64,000 bases of DNA. It comes from Candidatus Dechloromonas phosphoritropha. Lineage in GTDB: Bacteria > Pseudomonadota > Gammaproteobacteria > Burkholderiales > Rhodocyclaceae. Below, piece by piece: positions 55,315 to 63,273 of the stretch; the first letter of the stretch is position 1; every line of letters begins with the position of its first letter. Position numbers and translations under genes: made by a program. Below the pieces are notes generated by a model. That model made no database searches. It worked only from the letters and a program-made list of their open reading frames with translations, and was not told where the DNA came from. The stretch spans positions 620,001 through 684,000 of the forward strand of contig JADKGN010000004.1 in assembly GCA_016722705.1 (NCBI GenBank), in the 5' to 3' direction.

Positions 55315-56829
55315 ATGTTGGCGATGGCTCTGGCGGAACGATACGCGACGAACATGCATGGCGTGCTTTCGTGCTTTGACCGGATCATTATCACCGGCAC
55401 GCTGCCTGGTGCGTGCTACGCGGCAGGAATGACGAGTTATTTGTACACGCACGGAATTCGGGTATTCGACTACCCGCGATTTGCCGAGCCGCTGCGAGAT
55501 CGCATTCGTGAGCGTGCGCAGGAGGTGTGTCTGGCGGCGGGTATTGAAATCGAGCACGTCAGCAAAAGCCATATTCGCAAGGAAGAGTTGGTCGCGCGAG
55601 TGCTCGCCGGTCGCGGCGACGCACCGGGTTTGGTGCATGTGCTCTCGGCCATGGAAGCCTGTCCGAGCTACAAACCGTGGCATGACAAAGGCAGTGGCAA
55701 GACTTACCTGCGCCCCGATCAAGGCAAGTGCCTGCACTACTACTTCTATTTCATCGACGAGGAACTGGGGTTGTGCTACCTGCGTGTGCCGACGTGGGCA
55801 CCGTTCGGGTTGCAGTTCTACTGTAATGGTCACAGCGCTCTGGCAAGAACTCTGACGCGAGAAAGGATCGACTTCCTCCAGCAGGACAACGCCTTCCTGC
55901 GTGTCGCCGACATCGCGCAGGCGCAGGCGCTGGCGGATGCGTTCAGTCCCGACGTACTTCACCCGCGACTGGATCGCTATGCGCAGTGGTTGTGCCCAGT
56001 GCTTGACGTCTTTGGATCCTCGTATCACTGGAGCTTGCGCCAAGTCGAATACTCCACCGACCTGATGTTTCGCAGTGAGCAGATATTGGTTCCACTGTAT
56101 GACGCCATTTCGCGCCAAGCGGTCTTGGCCGCCAACGCAGAACGCGTCTCCAGCTTTCTGGGCAAGAAGGTCACGCCACAACTGGCCCAGGAGATCGGTT
56201 CCCGGTTGTCCACCCGTATCGAGGGGCGCTGCATCAAGCACACCATGGGCGCCGCTGGCGTCAAGGTGTATGACAAATTCTCCCGCGTACTGCGGGTCGA
56301 AACGACCGTCAATGACGTGAGTTTCTTCAAACACCACCGCAAGGTGGAACACAAGGACAGGCACGCCACCCGAGAATTGGCGCCCCTGAAGAAGACAATC
56401 TATAGCCTGATCGACCTGCGCGACATCCTGCTCGGCTGCAACCAACGTTACCTGGCGTTCCTCTCCAGCCTCGATGACCCCAGTGCCGGCGAGCGTGACT
56501 TGGAGCGATTGAGCATGCCACGGTTGGGGGCGGCTCCCGGTGTCAAAGGGGTGAACTTCTTTGATCCTGCCGAGAAAGCCTTGCTGCAAACCATGCAACG
56601 CGGCGAGTTCAACATTCACGGTTGGCGTCGTGCCGATCTTCTCAGCTATCTGAAGCTCACTCCGTCCGCCATGTCGCGCCAACTTGCCCGACTGCGTACG
56701 CTCGGCTTGATCAAGAAAGTCACTCATACCTATCGCTACTACCTCACTCGATTGGGACGTTCAGTCGTCGCTGCGGCCTGCTCATTGACCCGCTTCAACA
56801 TAGTGCCAACCATGGCTTGCGCATCCTGA
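55315..56829 (+). CDS. Orphan 504-residue protein with C-terminal winged helix, probable mobile-element protein
   Basis: The ATG at 55315 has GAGGAGG 6 bases upstream; ATG at 55297 is an alternative. I recognise the type as a multicopy proteobacterial hypothetical protein without an assigned function. Three parts are visible (numbering from the longer start): an N-terminal third (DRIIITGTLPGACYAAGM), a central block with GKCLHYYFYFIDEELGLCYLR and then GRCIKHTMGAAGVKVYDKFSRVLRVET (about 143-335), and a winged helix (about 425-495: LTPSAMSRQLARLRTLGLIKK, YYLTRLGRSV) like MarR or ArsR types. The KVYDK...LRVET string recalls replication initiators of ssDNA phages, a weak inference. It follows IS1380 and precedes rnk. 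Confidence 0.6.
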   Translation: MLAMALAERYATNMHGVLSCFDRIIITGTLPGACYAAGMTSYLYTHGIRVFDYPRFAEPLRDRIRERAQEVCLAAGIEIEHVSKSHIRKEELVARVLAGRGDAPGLVHVLSAMEACPSYKPWHDKGSGKTYLRPDQGKCLHYYFYFIDEELGLCYLRVPTWAPFGLQFYCNGHSALARTLTRERIDFLQQDNAFLRVADIAQAQALADAFSPDVLHPRLDRYAQWLCPVLDVFGSSYHWSLRQVEYSTDLMFRSEQILVPLYDAISRQAVLAANAERVSSFLGKKVTPQLAQEIGSRLSTRIEGRCIKHTMGAAGVKVYDKFSRVLRVETTVNDVSFFKHHRKVEHKDRHATRELAPLKKTIYSLIDLRDILLGCNQRYLAFLSSLDDPSAGERDLERLSMPRLGAAPGVKGVNFFDPAEKALLQTMQRGEFNIHGWRRADLLSYLKLTPSAMSRQLARLRTLGLIKKVTHTYRYYLTRLGRSVVAAACSLTRFNIVPTMACAS

Positions 56830-56961
56830 ATTCTTCTCATGATTTGTGATGATTGAACTGGTTAGTGACTAACGTCCGGTTGAAGCAGATTCGCTGTGCG
56901 GGCCACTGAACCGGAATGTTGGTCACTACTAAAAACCATTACGTTAAAAGGTAGATTCACC

Positions 56962-57375
56962 ATGGAACAAAGACCACCCATCACCATATCGACACTCGAT
57001 GCCGCGCGACTCGAACGAATGCTCGACTCCCTCAGCAGCAAAGATTTTCCCGACGGGGACGAACTTCAGGCCGAGTTGGGCCGGGCTAACATTGTTGAAC
57101 CGCAGAAAGTGCCTCCAGATGTCGTCACAATGAACTCAACGGTAACGTTCAGGGTTGAATCGTCAGACAGGGAGTTTTCCCTGACGCTTGTCTATCCAAA
57201 CGATGCCGACGACAGTACGAGAAAGATTTCAATTCTTGCCCCCGTTGGTAGCGCGCTGCTTGGCTTGCGAGAAGGCGACACAATCTCCTGGCCCAAACCC
57301 GGCGGTGGATTGCTCCTGGTTCGTATCTTGAATGTAGTATTTCAACCGGAGCGTTCGGGCGAGTTCCTGCGGTAG
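56962..57375 (+). CDS. rnk: Regulator of nucleoside diphosphate kinase (Rnk)
   Basis: 137 residues. An N-terminal helical part (ISTLDAARLERMLDSL) leads to a GreA/GreB-like C-terminal domain (TVTFRVESSDREFSLTLVYPNDADDSTRKISI, GSALLGLREGDTISWP). Rnk binds RNA polymerase near the secondary channel and affects NDP-kinase levels. ATG at 56962 (MEQRPPITIS) is chosen; a GTG upstream would add 22 non-conserved residues. It lies in the rraA-bounded accessory segment. Confidence 0.9.
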   Translation: MEQRPPITISTLDAARLERMLDSLSSKDFPDGDELQAELGRANIVEPQKVPPDVVTMNSTVTFRVESSDREFSLTLVYPNDADDSTRKISILAPVGSALLGLREGDTISWPKPGGGLLLVRILNVVFQPERSGEFLR

Positions 57376-57414
57376 TTTGTCCTTTGTAATCGCTTAACAA
57401 TTGCCCCAAGAGGT

Positions 57415-57582
57415 GGCCATCTTCGTTGCCGCGCTCCTCGGCACGTACTCCGGAAAAGCATTGAGAAAGGTGTCGGCGACCGCGACATCGCCGTAACCTT
57501 CGGCGGCATCACCTTCAATCCAGGTGAATATCCGTATTCCGACGCGGATGGTGTGCTGGTCAGCAGCAAGCCGTTGTGCTGA
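57415..57582 (+). pseudogene. Decayed 3' fragment of rraA (first extra copy)
   Basis: From about 57459 to a TGA at 57580 this matches the end of rraA (50107-50232) with about 23 differences in 126 bases: GVGDRDIAVTFGGITFNP, then DGVLVSSKPLC and stop. Weaker similarity reaches back to about 57415 with one base lost. The match continues past the stop into the 37-base block. Same direction as intact rraA, 7.3 kb away. Confidence 0.85.
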
Positions 57583-57593
57583 ACCAGAACAAG

Positions 57594-57630
57594 ATCACCG
57601 CTGCGGTCGACGGGGAAAATCGATTAAAAC
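57594..57630 (+). repeat. Conserved 37-base block downstream of rraA (copy 2)
   Basis: Matches 50243-50279 at 34 of 37 bases, directly following the rraA 3' fragment. Confidence 0.6.
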
Positions 57631-57639
57631 AAGGGGCGT

Positions 57640-57820
57640 CGGCAATTTGTTCCTGTTGTTTGTTTTCTTGGGCCTTACGACATCAATTGCCAAGGCCGAA
57701 GAACTTCGCTTGACTCAGGCAGCAACGATCGATCTCCCCGCCAACGCCACGGCGATGGCTTGGCTTCCAACATCCAAGGCATTGCTGGTTGGCAGCCAGA
57801 GCAAATCCGCCCTTCATTGA
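57640..57820 (+). pseudogene. Truncated N-terminus of an exported protein
   Basis: The frame reads LFLLFVFLGLTTSIAKAEELRLTQ, a signal peptide with an AKA cleavage site, then IDLPANATAMAWLPTSKALLVG and a stop at 57818. It looks like the first part of a periplasmic repeat (propeller-type) protein cut short. No good start codon is present. It lies between the two extra rraA 3' fragments. Confidence 0.4.
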
Positions 57821-57892
57821 AATAGGCGCTCGGAGACTTTCACCTGACCAAGAAAGTCGAGGCAGTATCTGACCCCGCCACCATTGACTGAG

Positions 57893-57951
57893 CGAACTCA
57901 TCTACGCCGATGAGGATAGTGGGTTGGTCAAGCAGCAAGCCGTTGTGCTGA
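57893..57951 (+). pseudogene. Short, more decayed rraA 3' fragment (second extra copy)
   Basis: The bases read ELIYADEDSGLVKQQAVVL where rraA ends EFLYADKDGVLVSNKALC, and the TGTGCTGA end is kept. It lines up with 50176-50232 with small shifts. Same direction, about 370 bases after the first fragment. Short, so less certain. Confidence 0.55.
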
Positions 57952-58040
57952 CGGCACAAAGCCATTTCATAGATATGAACAGCGTTCTGCATCGTGAACC
58001 CACGATCGTAATACGCTGTTTTAACTTAGAAAGAAAAGGT

Positions 58041-58061
58041 CTTATGTCTTATATAAGACTG
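58041..58061. promoter_or_regulatory. Palindromic operator candidate upstream of aceA
   Basis: A perfect 14-bp palindrome GTCTTATATAAGAC (58048-58061) is preceded by an extra half-site GTCTTAT (58041-58047). It sits just upstream of a -10-like TATACT (58085-58090). Layout fits a dimeric regulator of aceA; palindromes of this type are bound by GntR-family regulators of carbon metabolism, but the protein here is unknown. Confidence 0.55.
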
Positions 58062-58090
58062 TTGCTTTCCCACAAAAAAATCTCTATACT
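58061..58090 (+). promoter_or_regulatory. Probable aceA promoter
   Basis: CTGTTG (58061-58066), an 18-base spacer, and TATACT (58085-58090); the -35 abuts the palindrome. An alternative -35 is TTGCTT at 58064-58069 with a 15-base spacer. The start codon is 80 bases downstream. Confidence 0.5.
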
Positions 58091-58169
58091 TTCGCCCCAT
58101 CGATGCCTCGTCATCTGACCGGCGGACGTCGCGGAACCAATCAAAAATCCAAACTCTTGAGGAATAAAC

Positions 58170-59468
58170 ATGAGCACTCGCGAACAGCAAATCGCCGCCC
58201 TCGAAAAAGACTGGGCTGAAAACCCACGCTGGAAGGGCATCAAGCGCGGCTACTCCGCCGCTGACGTGGTCCGTCTGCGCGGCTCCTTCCAGGTCGAGCA
58301 CACCCTGGCCCACCGTGGCGCCGAGAAGCTGTGGAACCTGGTCAACAACACGCCGTACGTCAACTGTCTGGGCGCCCTGACCGGCGGCCAGGCGATGCAG
58401 CAGGTCAAGGCAGGCGTCAAGGCCATCTACCTGTCCGGCTGGCAGGTTGCCGCCGACAACAACGAATACTCCGCCATGTATCCCGACCAGTCGCTGTATC
58501 CGGTTGACTCCGTGCCCAAGGTCGTCGAGCGCATCAACAACACTTTCAACCGCGCCGATGAAATCCAGTGGTCCAAGAACATCAACCCGGGCGATCCTGG
58601 TTATGTTGAATACCACGCACCGATCGTCGCCGACGCCGAAGCCGGGTTCGGCGGCGTCCTGAACGCGTACGAGCTGATGAAGTCGATGATCCGCGCCGGC
58701 GCCGCCGGCGTGCACTGGGAAGACCAGTTGGCTTCGGTCAAGAAGTGCGGCCATATGGGTGGCAAGGTGCTGGTGCCGACCACCGAAGCCTGCCAGAAGC
58801 TGATCGCTGCCCGTATGGCTGCCGACGTCTATGGTGTGCCGACCCTGGTTATCGCCCGTACTGATGCTGAAGCGGCTGACCTGCTGACTTCCGACTACGA
58901 CGACAACGACAAGCCGTTCCTGACCGGTGAGCGCACCGCAGAAGGCTTCTACAAGACCAAGAAGGGTCTCGACCAAGCCATCTCCCGCGCCATCGCCTAC
59001 GCTGACTACGCCGACCTGGTGTGGTGCGAAACCGGCACGCCGGATCTGGAATTTGCCCGCAAGTTCGCCGAAGCCGTGCATAAGGTTCACCCGGGCAAGA
59101 TGCTGGCCTACAACTGCTCGCCTTCCTTCAACTGGAAGAAGAACCTGGATGATGCGACCATCGCCAAATTCCAGAAGGAACTCGGCGCCATGGGCTACAA
59201 GTACCAGTTCATCACCCTCGCCGGCATCCATTCCATGTGGTACAACATGTTCGATCTGGCCCAGGATTACGTGGCCCGGGGCATGACGGCCTACATCGAG
59301 AAGGTTCAGGAGCCGGAATTCGCCGCGCGCGACCGTGGCTACTCCTTCGTCTCCCATCAGCAGGAAGTCGGCACCGGTTACTTCGACGAAGTCACCACCG
59401 TCATTCAGGGTGGCAAGTCCAGCGTCACCGCGCTGACCGGCTCGACCGAAGAAGAGCAGTTCCACTAA
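58170..59468 (+). CDS. aceA: Isocitrate lyase
   Basis: 432 residues. The glyoxylate-bypass enzyme, splitting isocitrate into glyoxylate and succinate. The catalytic Cys is in the signature KKCGHMGGKVLVPT. Metal and substrate residues lie in VADAEAGFGG, LVIARTDAEAADL and LAYNCSPSFNW. A GAGG ribosome site lies 8 bases upstream. No malate synthase is adjacent. Confidence 0.98.
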   Translation: MSTREQQIAALEKDWAENPRWKGIKRGYSAADVVRLRGSFQVEHTLAHRGAEKLWNLVNNTPYVNCLGALTGGQAMQQVKAGVKAIYLSGWQVAADNNEYSAMYPDQSLYPVDSVPKVVERINNTFNRADEIQWSKNINPGDPGYVEYHAPIVADAEAGFGGVLNAYELMKSMIRAGAAGVHWEDQLASVKKCGHMGGKVLVPTTEACQKLIAARMAADVYGVPTLVIARTDAEAADLLTSDYDDNDKPFLTGERTAEGFYKTKKGLDQAISRAIAYADYADLVWCETGTPDLEFARKFAEAVHKVHPGKMLAYNCSPSFNWKKNLDDATIAKFQKELGAMGYKYQFITLAGIHSMWYNMFDLAQDYVARGMTAYIEKVQEPEFAARDRGYSFVSHQQEVGTGYFDEVTTVIQGGKSSVTALTGSTEEEQFH

Positions 59469-59893
59469 GCTTCATCGCTACCTCAACCGGTAGCACCAGG
59501 GCCGGCACTCACAAGGTGCCGGCCCTTCTCATCTGCTCATCTAAAAACGCCCACGAAAAAAGATTATCCGGGGCCCGAGATGTGTGCCTGAGAGCCTGGC
59601 CAGCCGCATTTACACGAGCCGCCACCTCCCGAACGACTGAGACAACGGTTGTTGTCAGATGGTGCCGCCAGTAGCGATCAGTTATCCGGAACGCCTCTCG
59701 CGAGACTGAATTATTCGCCGATCCGCTTGCCTGATAGGGAATAGTGACGGTTGCGCACATACAACACCCGGCGACTGATCCCCCGATGAAAGGAGCACCA
59801 AAGCGGAGTTCGTCCGCTAGGATGCGCCTAAGTCCGCTGTTGCTTCTGCCACGGCAGGAGCAAACTCGTGAATCCACCACAAGGAGGTCGACC
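59469..59893. other. Gap after aceA
   Basis: 425 bases. It holds the aceA terminator at 59498-59526 and a short palindrome GACAAC GGTT GTTGTC near 59640. No gene is recognised. The last part has the strong AAGGAGG ribosome site of the next gene. Confidence 0.5.
59498..59526 (+). terminator. Terminator after aceA
   Basis: An 11-bp stem (AGGGCCGGCAC / GTGCCGGCCCT) with a 7-base loop, 29 bases after the aceA stop, followed by TCTCATCTG. Strong hairpin, weak T-tail. Confidence 0.7.
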
Positions 59894-61330
59894 ATGACCA
59901 AGACCGCAGAACTGCCAATTCCGGCCACTGACCAGCTTGAAAACTTGTCCGCCGATCCGCTGCTGACACCGATCCCGGTCATCAAACCGAAGATGGCCCG
60001 GCTGCTGGAACTCACCCAGGCAAATGGCTCCAGCGTGACACCGAAGGAGATCAACGCTCAGCTTGACCGCGTGCTGCGCGACTACGACGAGTTGACCGCG
60101 CTCTACGCCGAGAACAACCGCCGTATTGAAAGCGAGTTGGCTGAAATGCGCCAGTCCGGCGCCGCGATATCGAGTCAGGTGAATCGGCTCGGCGCTGATT
60201 TGGAGCAGCAGACCCTGGCCTTGGCCGGGCATGCCGCCACCGCGGAACAACGGATCGAGACGATTCGCGGCGAAACCCGTGAGTTGCTGGCCGACAGCGA
60301 GCAGCGTTGGGACGCTCGACTTGCGAGCAACAACGCACGCATCAGCGCGGACGTGGCGCGACTCGATTCCGGTATCGATTCGCTGGAAGGTCTGTTCAGG
60401 ACGCAAGAGCGGATTCTCGCCGAGCAGCACGCGCGTCTGGATCAGTTCGACATCACCTGCGAGTTGCTGGATACCGCGACGCGCGGCAACAAGACCCGTA
60501 TCGAGGCAGTGCGCGAGGAAGCGGAGAGACAACACGCAATCGTCGAGGCGCGCGTCGAAGGTTTGGGCGCCCTGCAGCGTGAACACTATGCCGAGTTTCA
60601 GGACGTGCAACGCCTGGTCTGGGTATTGCAAACAGAGACGCGGCGCCTCGACGGGGCCATCGGCAATGTCGCCACGGGGCTGGCGGACCACCGGGTTGAC
60701 ACCCACGACAGGTTCAAGCGGACCCATCTCGCCATCGCCGCCTTGCTGCTGCTTACCATTTTTGGCTTCGCCATGGTCAAGTGGCAGCCAGCCTTCGCCC
60801 CTGCCAGCACCGAATCGGCAATAGCGCGGAATGAGGCGCGGATCACCGAGATCAACGGCCAGGTAGCCGGCCTCTCGGCGCGAGAAACCGTCCAGCAGAC
60901 AACCGATACGCAGCAGCAGGCGCGCATCGACCAGGTTTCGGGCAAGGTTTCCGGTCTGGAAAAGAGCCTCGGCGACCTGCGCGCCACGGTGCGCAGGCTG
61001 GGCATGCAGAGCGCCGCCGGCGCCAGGGTCCTCCATGACAGCCGCTGGTTGCTCCAGCAGAACCCCAAGGCGTACACGGTTCAACTGGTGACCTCACCCA
61101 GCCAGGGCGACATGGCGCGCTTCATCGACCGCAACGTCGAGCGACTGGCTCTGGGCTCGCTGGCCTTTTCCGTGACCGAGCAAGGTCAGCGCGAGAGCTA
61201 CAACCTGTTCTTCGGCGTCTTCCCGACGATCACCCAGGCGCGCGCCGCCATCGCCACGCTGCCACCCGAGTTGCGCACCAACCGGCCGTGGGTGCGCCAG
61301 TTCCAGTCGGTACAGGATTCCTTGCGCTGA
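59894..61330 (+). CDS. Coiled-coil inner-membrane protein with C-terminal SPOR-like domain
   Basis: 478 residues, preceded by a consensus AAGGAGG. After a short N-terminus, residues about 60-275 form a long coiled coil (AENNRRIESELAEMRQ, ARLDSGIDSLEGLFRTQ, REEAERQHAIVEARVEGL). One helix (LAIAALLLLTIFGFAMVKW, about 279-297) spans the membrane, then a second coiled coil (ITEINGQVAGLSARE). The C-terminal about 75 residues (KAYTVQLVTSPSQGDMARFI and YNLFFGVFPTITQARAAIATLP) resemble a SPOR domain that binds denuded peptidoglycan at the septum. It is probably an envelope or division-site protein; no direct family name. Confidence 0.65.
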   Translation: MTKTAELPIPATDQLENLSADPLLTPIPVIKPKMARLLELTQANGSSVTPKEINAQLDRVLRDYDELTALYAENNRRIESELAEMRQSGAAISSQVNRLGADLEQQTLALAGHAATAEQRIETIRGETRELLADSEQRWDARLASNNARISADVARLDSGIDSLEGLFRTQERILAEQHARLDQFDITCELLDTATRGNKTRIEAVREEAERQHAIVEARVEGLGALQREHYAEFQDVQRLVWVLQTETRRLDGAIGNVATGLADHRVDTHDRFKRTHLAIAALLLLTIFGFAMVKWQPAFAPASTESAIARNEARITEINGQVAGLSARETVQQTTDTQQQARIDQVSGKVSGLEKSLGDLRATVRRLGMQSAAGARVLHDSRWLLQQNPKAYTVQLVTSPSQGDMARFIDRNVERLALGSLAFSVTEQGQRESYNLFFGVFPTITQARAAIATLPPELRTNRPWVRQFQSVQDSLR

Positions 61331-61382
61331 ACGGGCTTCAATGCATGACGGGCGTCGGGCGTTTTTCGGTTTCGGCTGAGAA

Positions 61383-61895
61383 ATGTCCGACCAGGCGTAC
61401 TGCTTTCCCCCCATCGCCACACCCGATGCCCGCCTCCTGATCCTCGGCAGCATGCCGGGTCAGGCGTCGCTCGCCGCCGGACAGTATTACGCCCATCCGC
61501 GCAATGCCTTCTGGCCGATCATGGGACACCTGCTCGGCTTCGACGCATCCCGGGATTACCCGACCAGGGTCGACGCCCTGAAGGTCGCGGGGATTGCCGT
61601 GTGGGACGTTCTCGCTTCCTGTCACCGTCGAGGTAGCCTCGATTCCGCCATTGAAGACGAATCGCTGGTAGCCAACGACCTTGCCGGATTCCTCGCCGCC
61701 CACACCGCGATCCACCACGTCTTTTTCAACGGCGCCAAGGCGGAAAGCTGCTTCCGACGACACATCAGGTTTACCATGGCGGAGCGGAGGATCGGATTCA
61801 CTCGACTGCCGTCGACCAGCCCGGCCCACGCCGGCCTGCCCTTCGCAAGGAAGCTCGAAGCCTGGCGGGCGTTCACCCATGTACCGGCGGCATAG
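61383..61895 (+). CDS. Hypoxanthine/uracil DNA glycosylase (family 6, HDG type)
   Basis: 170 residues. Motifs: LLILGSMPGQASLAAGQYYAHPRNAFWPIMG (first motif, about 19-49) and FFNGAKAE then STSPAHA, matching the DNA-deoxyinosine glycosylase branch of the uracil-DNA glycosylase superfamily. It removes hypoxanthine, and possibly uracil, from DNA. It could also be annotated as a Mug-like glycosylase. It lies 52 bases after the coiled-coil gene. Confidence 0.85.
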   Translation: MSDQAYCFPPIATPDARLLILGSMPGQASLAAGQYYAHPRNAFWPIMGHLLGFDASRDYPTRVDALKVAGIAVWDVLASCHRRGSLDSAIEDESLVANDLAGFLAAHTAIHHVFFNGAKAESCFRRHIRFTMAERRIGFTRLPSTSPAHAGLPFARKLEAWRAFTHVPAA

Positions 61896-61898
61896 CAT

Positions 61899-62252
61899 TC
61901 AGATGCTGGGCCGCGACCATATCCAGGCGAGGACAATGATGCCGGTGCCGAGCGGCACGAAGGCCCACGGTTCGGATAACGTGAGCCAGCCACCCACGGC
62001 GCTGATCGCCAGCAACAGCGTCGCCAGACGTTTGGCGGCCAATGGAATCGCGCCATGGTCGCGCCAGGCGCGGATAGCGGGTCCCGCGCTGGGGTGTTCC
62101 AGTAACCTGACCTCCCACTCCGGGTGCGAGCGAGCGAAGAAATAGGCGGCCAGAAGCAGGAATGGCGTCGTCGGCAGAATGGGCAAAATGGCGCCGACCA
62201 CGCCAAGGGCGACCGACATCAGGCCGAGGATGCGGTAAACCGGCTTTTTCAT
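61899..62252 (-). CDS. YbaN/DUF454 family inner-membrane protein
   Basis: 117 residues with three hydrophobic segments: ILGLMSVALGVVGAILPILPTTPFLLLAAYFFARS carries the diagnostic GAILPILPTTPFLLLA. Conserved HPSAGPAIRAWRDHGAI follows. Function unknown. ATG at 62252. It ends 3 bases from the glycosylase stop and follows the LysR gene by 7 bases, so it may share its transcript. Confidence 0.9.
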   Translation of the reverse strand: MKKPVYRILGLMSVALGVVGAILPILPTTPFLLLAAYFFARSHPEWEVRLLEHPSAGPAIRAWRDHGAIPLAAKRLATLLLAISAVGGWLTLSEPWAFVPLGTGIIVLAWIWSRPSI

Positions 62253-62259
62253 GCCATTT

Positions 62260-63162
62260 TCACTCCAGTTCCCAATAACCCGGCCGACCGTAGATTTCCT
62301 TGACCAGGTCGATGAACAGCCGCACCCGCATTGGCAGGTGACGGCGCTGCGGAAAGACCGCGTAGATGCCCATCGGCGGCGTTTGCCAGGCATCGAGCAC
62401 CGAGGTCAGCCGGCCTTCCTTGAGATCGAGCCCGACCTCCCACAGCGAGCGCCAGGCCAGCCCGAGCCCGGCCAGCGCCCATTCGTGCAGCACCGCCCCA
62501 TCGTTGCATTCGAAAGTGCCGCTGACCTTGCGCGTATCGACCTCGCCGGTCACCGGATCGCGAAACACCCAGCCGCGCTGCTGGCCGAGCGACAGGCAGT
62601 TGAAACGCATCAGATCATCGGGCGAACGCGGGATACCATGGGCCACTAGATAGGCCGGGCTGGCAACCACCATGCGCCGCATTTCGCCGAGGCGCACGCT
62701 GACCAGGCTCGAATCGGTCAGTTCGCCGATGCGGATGGCGCAGTCGATGTGTTCATTGACCAGATCGACCAGACGGTCCGACAGATCGAGGTTGACCGTT
62801 ACTTCCGGGTTGTCGCGCATGTAACGGCCGACCAGCGGCGCGACATGGCTGCGCCCGAAGCCGGCCGGCGCCGAGACGCGCAACTGGCCGCTGGCCCGGA
62901 TGCCGCCGAGCGACACCGCCGCCTCCGCATTGGCGAGATCGTTCAAGACGCGCTGGCAATCCTCGAGGAAGGCCTGGCCCTCGAAGGTCAGCGTCAGCTT
63001 GCGCGTCGTCCGCACCATCAGGCGCACGCCGAGGCGCGCCTCCAGCGCGTCGATGCGCCGACCGATGATCGCAGGGGTCACCGCCTCGTCACGCGCCGCC
63101 GCCGACAGACTGCCGCGCGTCGCGACATTCACGAAAGCTGAAATCTGCTTGAAGGCATCCAT
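62260..63162 (-). CDS. LysR-family transcriptional regulator
   Basis: 300 residues. A winged HTH at the N-terminus (FVNVATRGSLSAAARDEAVTPAIIGRRIDALEARLGVRL, about 10-48) is followed by a substrate-binding domain (GQLRVSAPAGFGRSHVAPL and onward). It is divergent from a TauE/SafE transporter with a 111-base gap holding a LysR-box-like repeat, so it probably regulates that gene and itself. The inducer is unknown. Confidence 0.95.
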   Translation of the reverse strand: MDAFKQISAFVNVATRGSLSAAARDEAVTPAIIGRRIDALEARLGVRLMVRTTRKLTLTFEGQAFLEDCQRVLNDLANAEAAVSLGGIRASGQLRVSAPAGFGRSHVAPLVGRYMRDNPEVTVNLDLSDRLVDLVNEHIDCAIRIGELTDSSLVSVRLGEMRRMVVASPAYLVAHGIPRSPDDLMRFNCLSLGQQRGWVFRDPVTGEVDTRKVSGTFECNDGAVLHEWALAGLGLAWRSLWEVGLDLKEGRLTSVLDAWQTPPMGIYAVFPQRRHLPMRVRLFIDLVKEIYGRPGYWELE

Positions 63163-63171
63163 AACCTTATA

Positions 63172-63184
63172 CTTTTAGTAAAAG
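63172..63184. promoter_or_regulatory. LysR-type operator candidate
   Basis: CTTTTAGTAAAAG is an inverted repeat of T-N11-A form lying 10 bases before the LysR start and 90 bases before the transporter start. Confidence 0.45.
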
Positions 63185-63273
63185 AATCTTCGCTAGAATT
63201 GGGTCTTATTTTATCTTTCATGTACCGATAGAATCCGTCACATGCTCAATTTACCCTGCGCTGTCCGCTGATC

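Noticed and set aside
57524..57820. Single 98-codon gene
   Set aside because: Its first part is the rraA 3' fragment in another frame plus non-coding sequence; only the signal-peptide part looks genuine.
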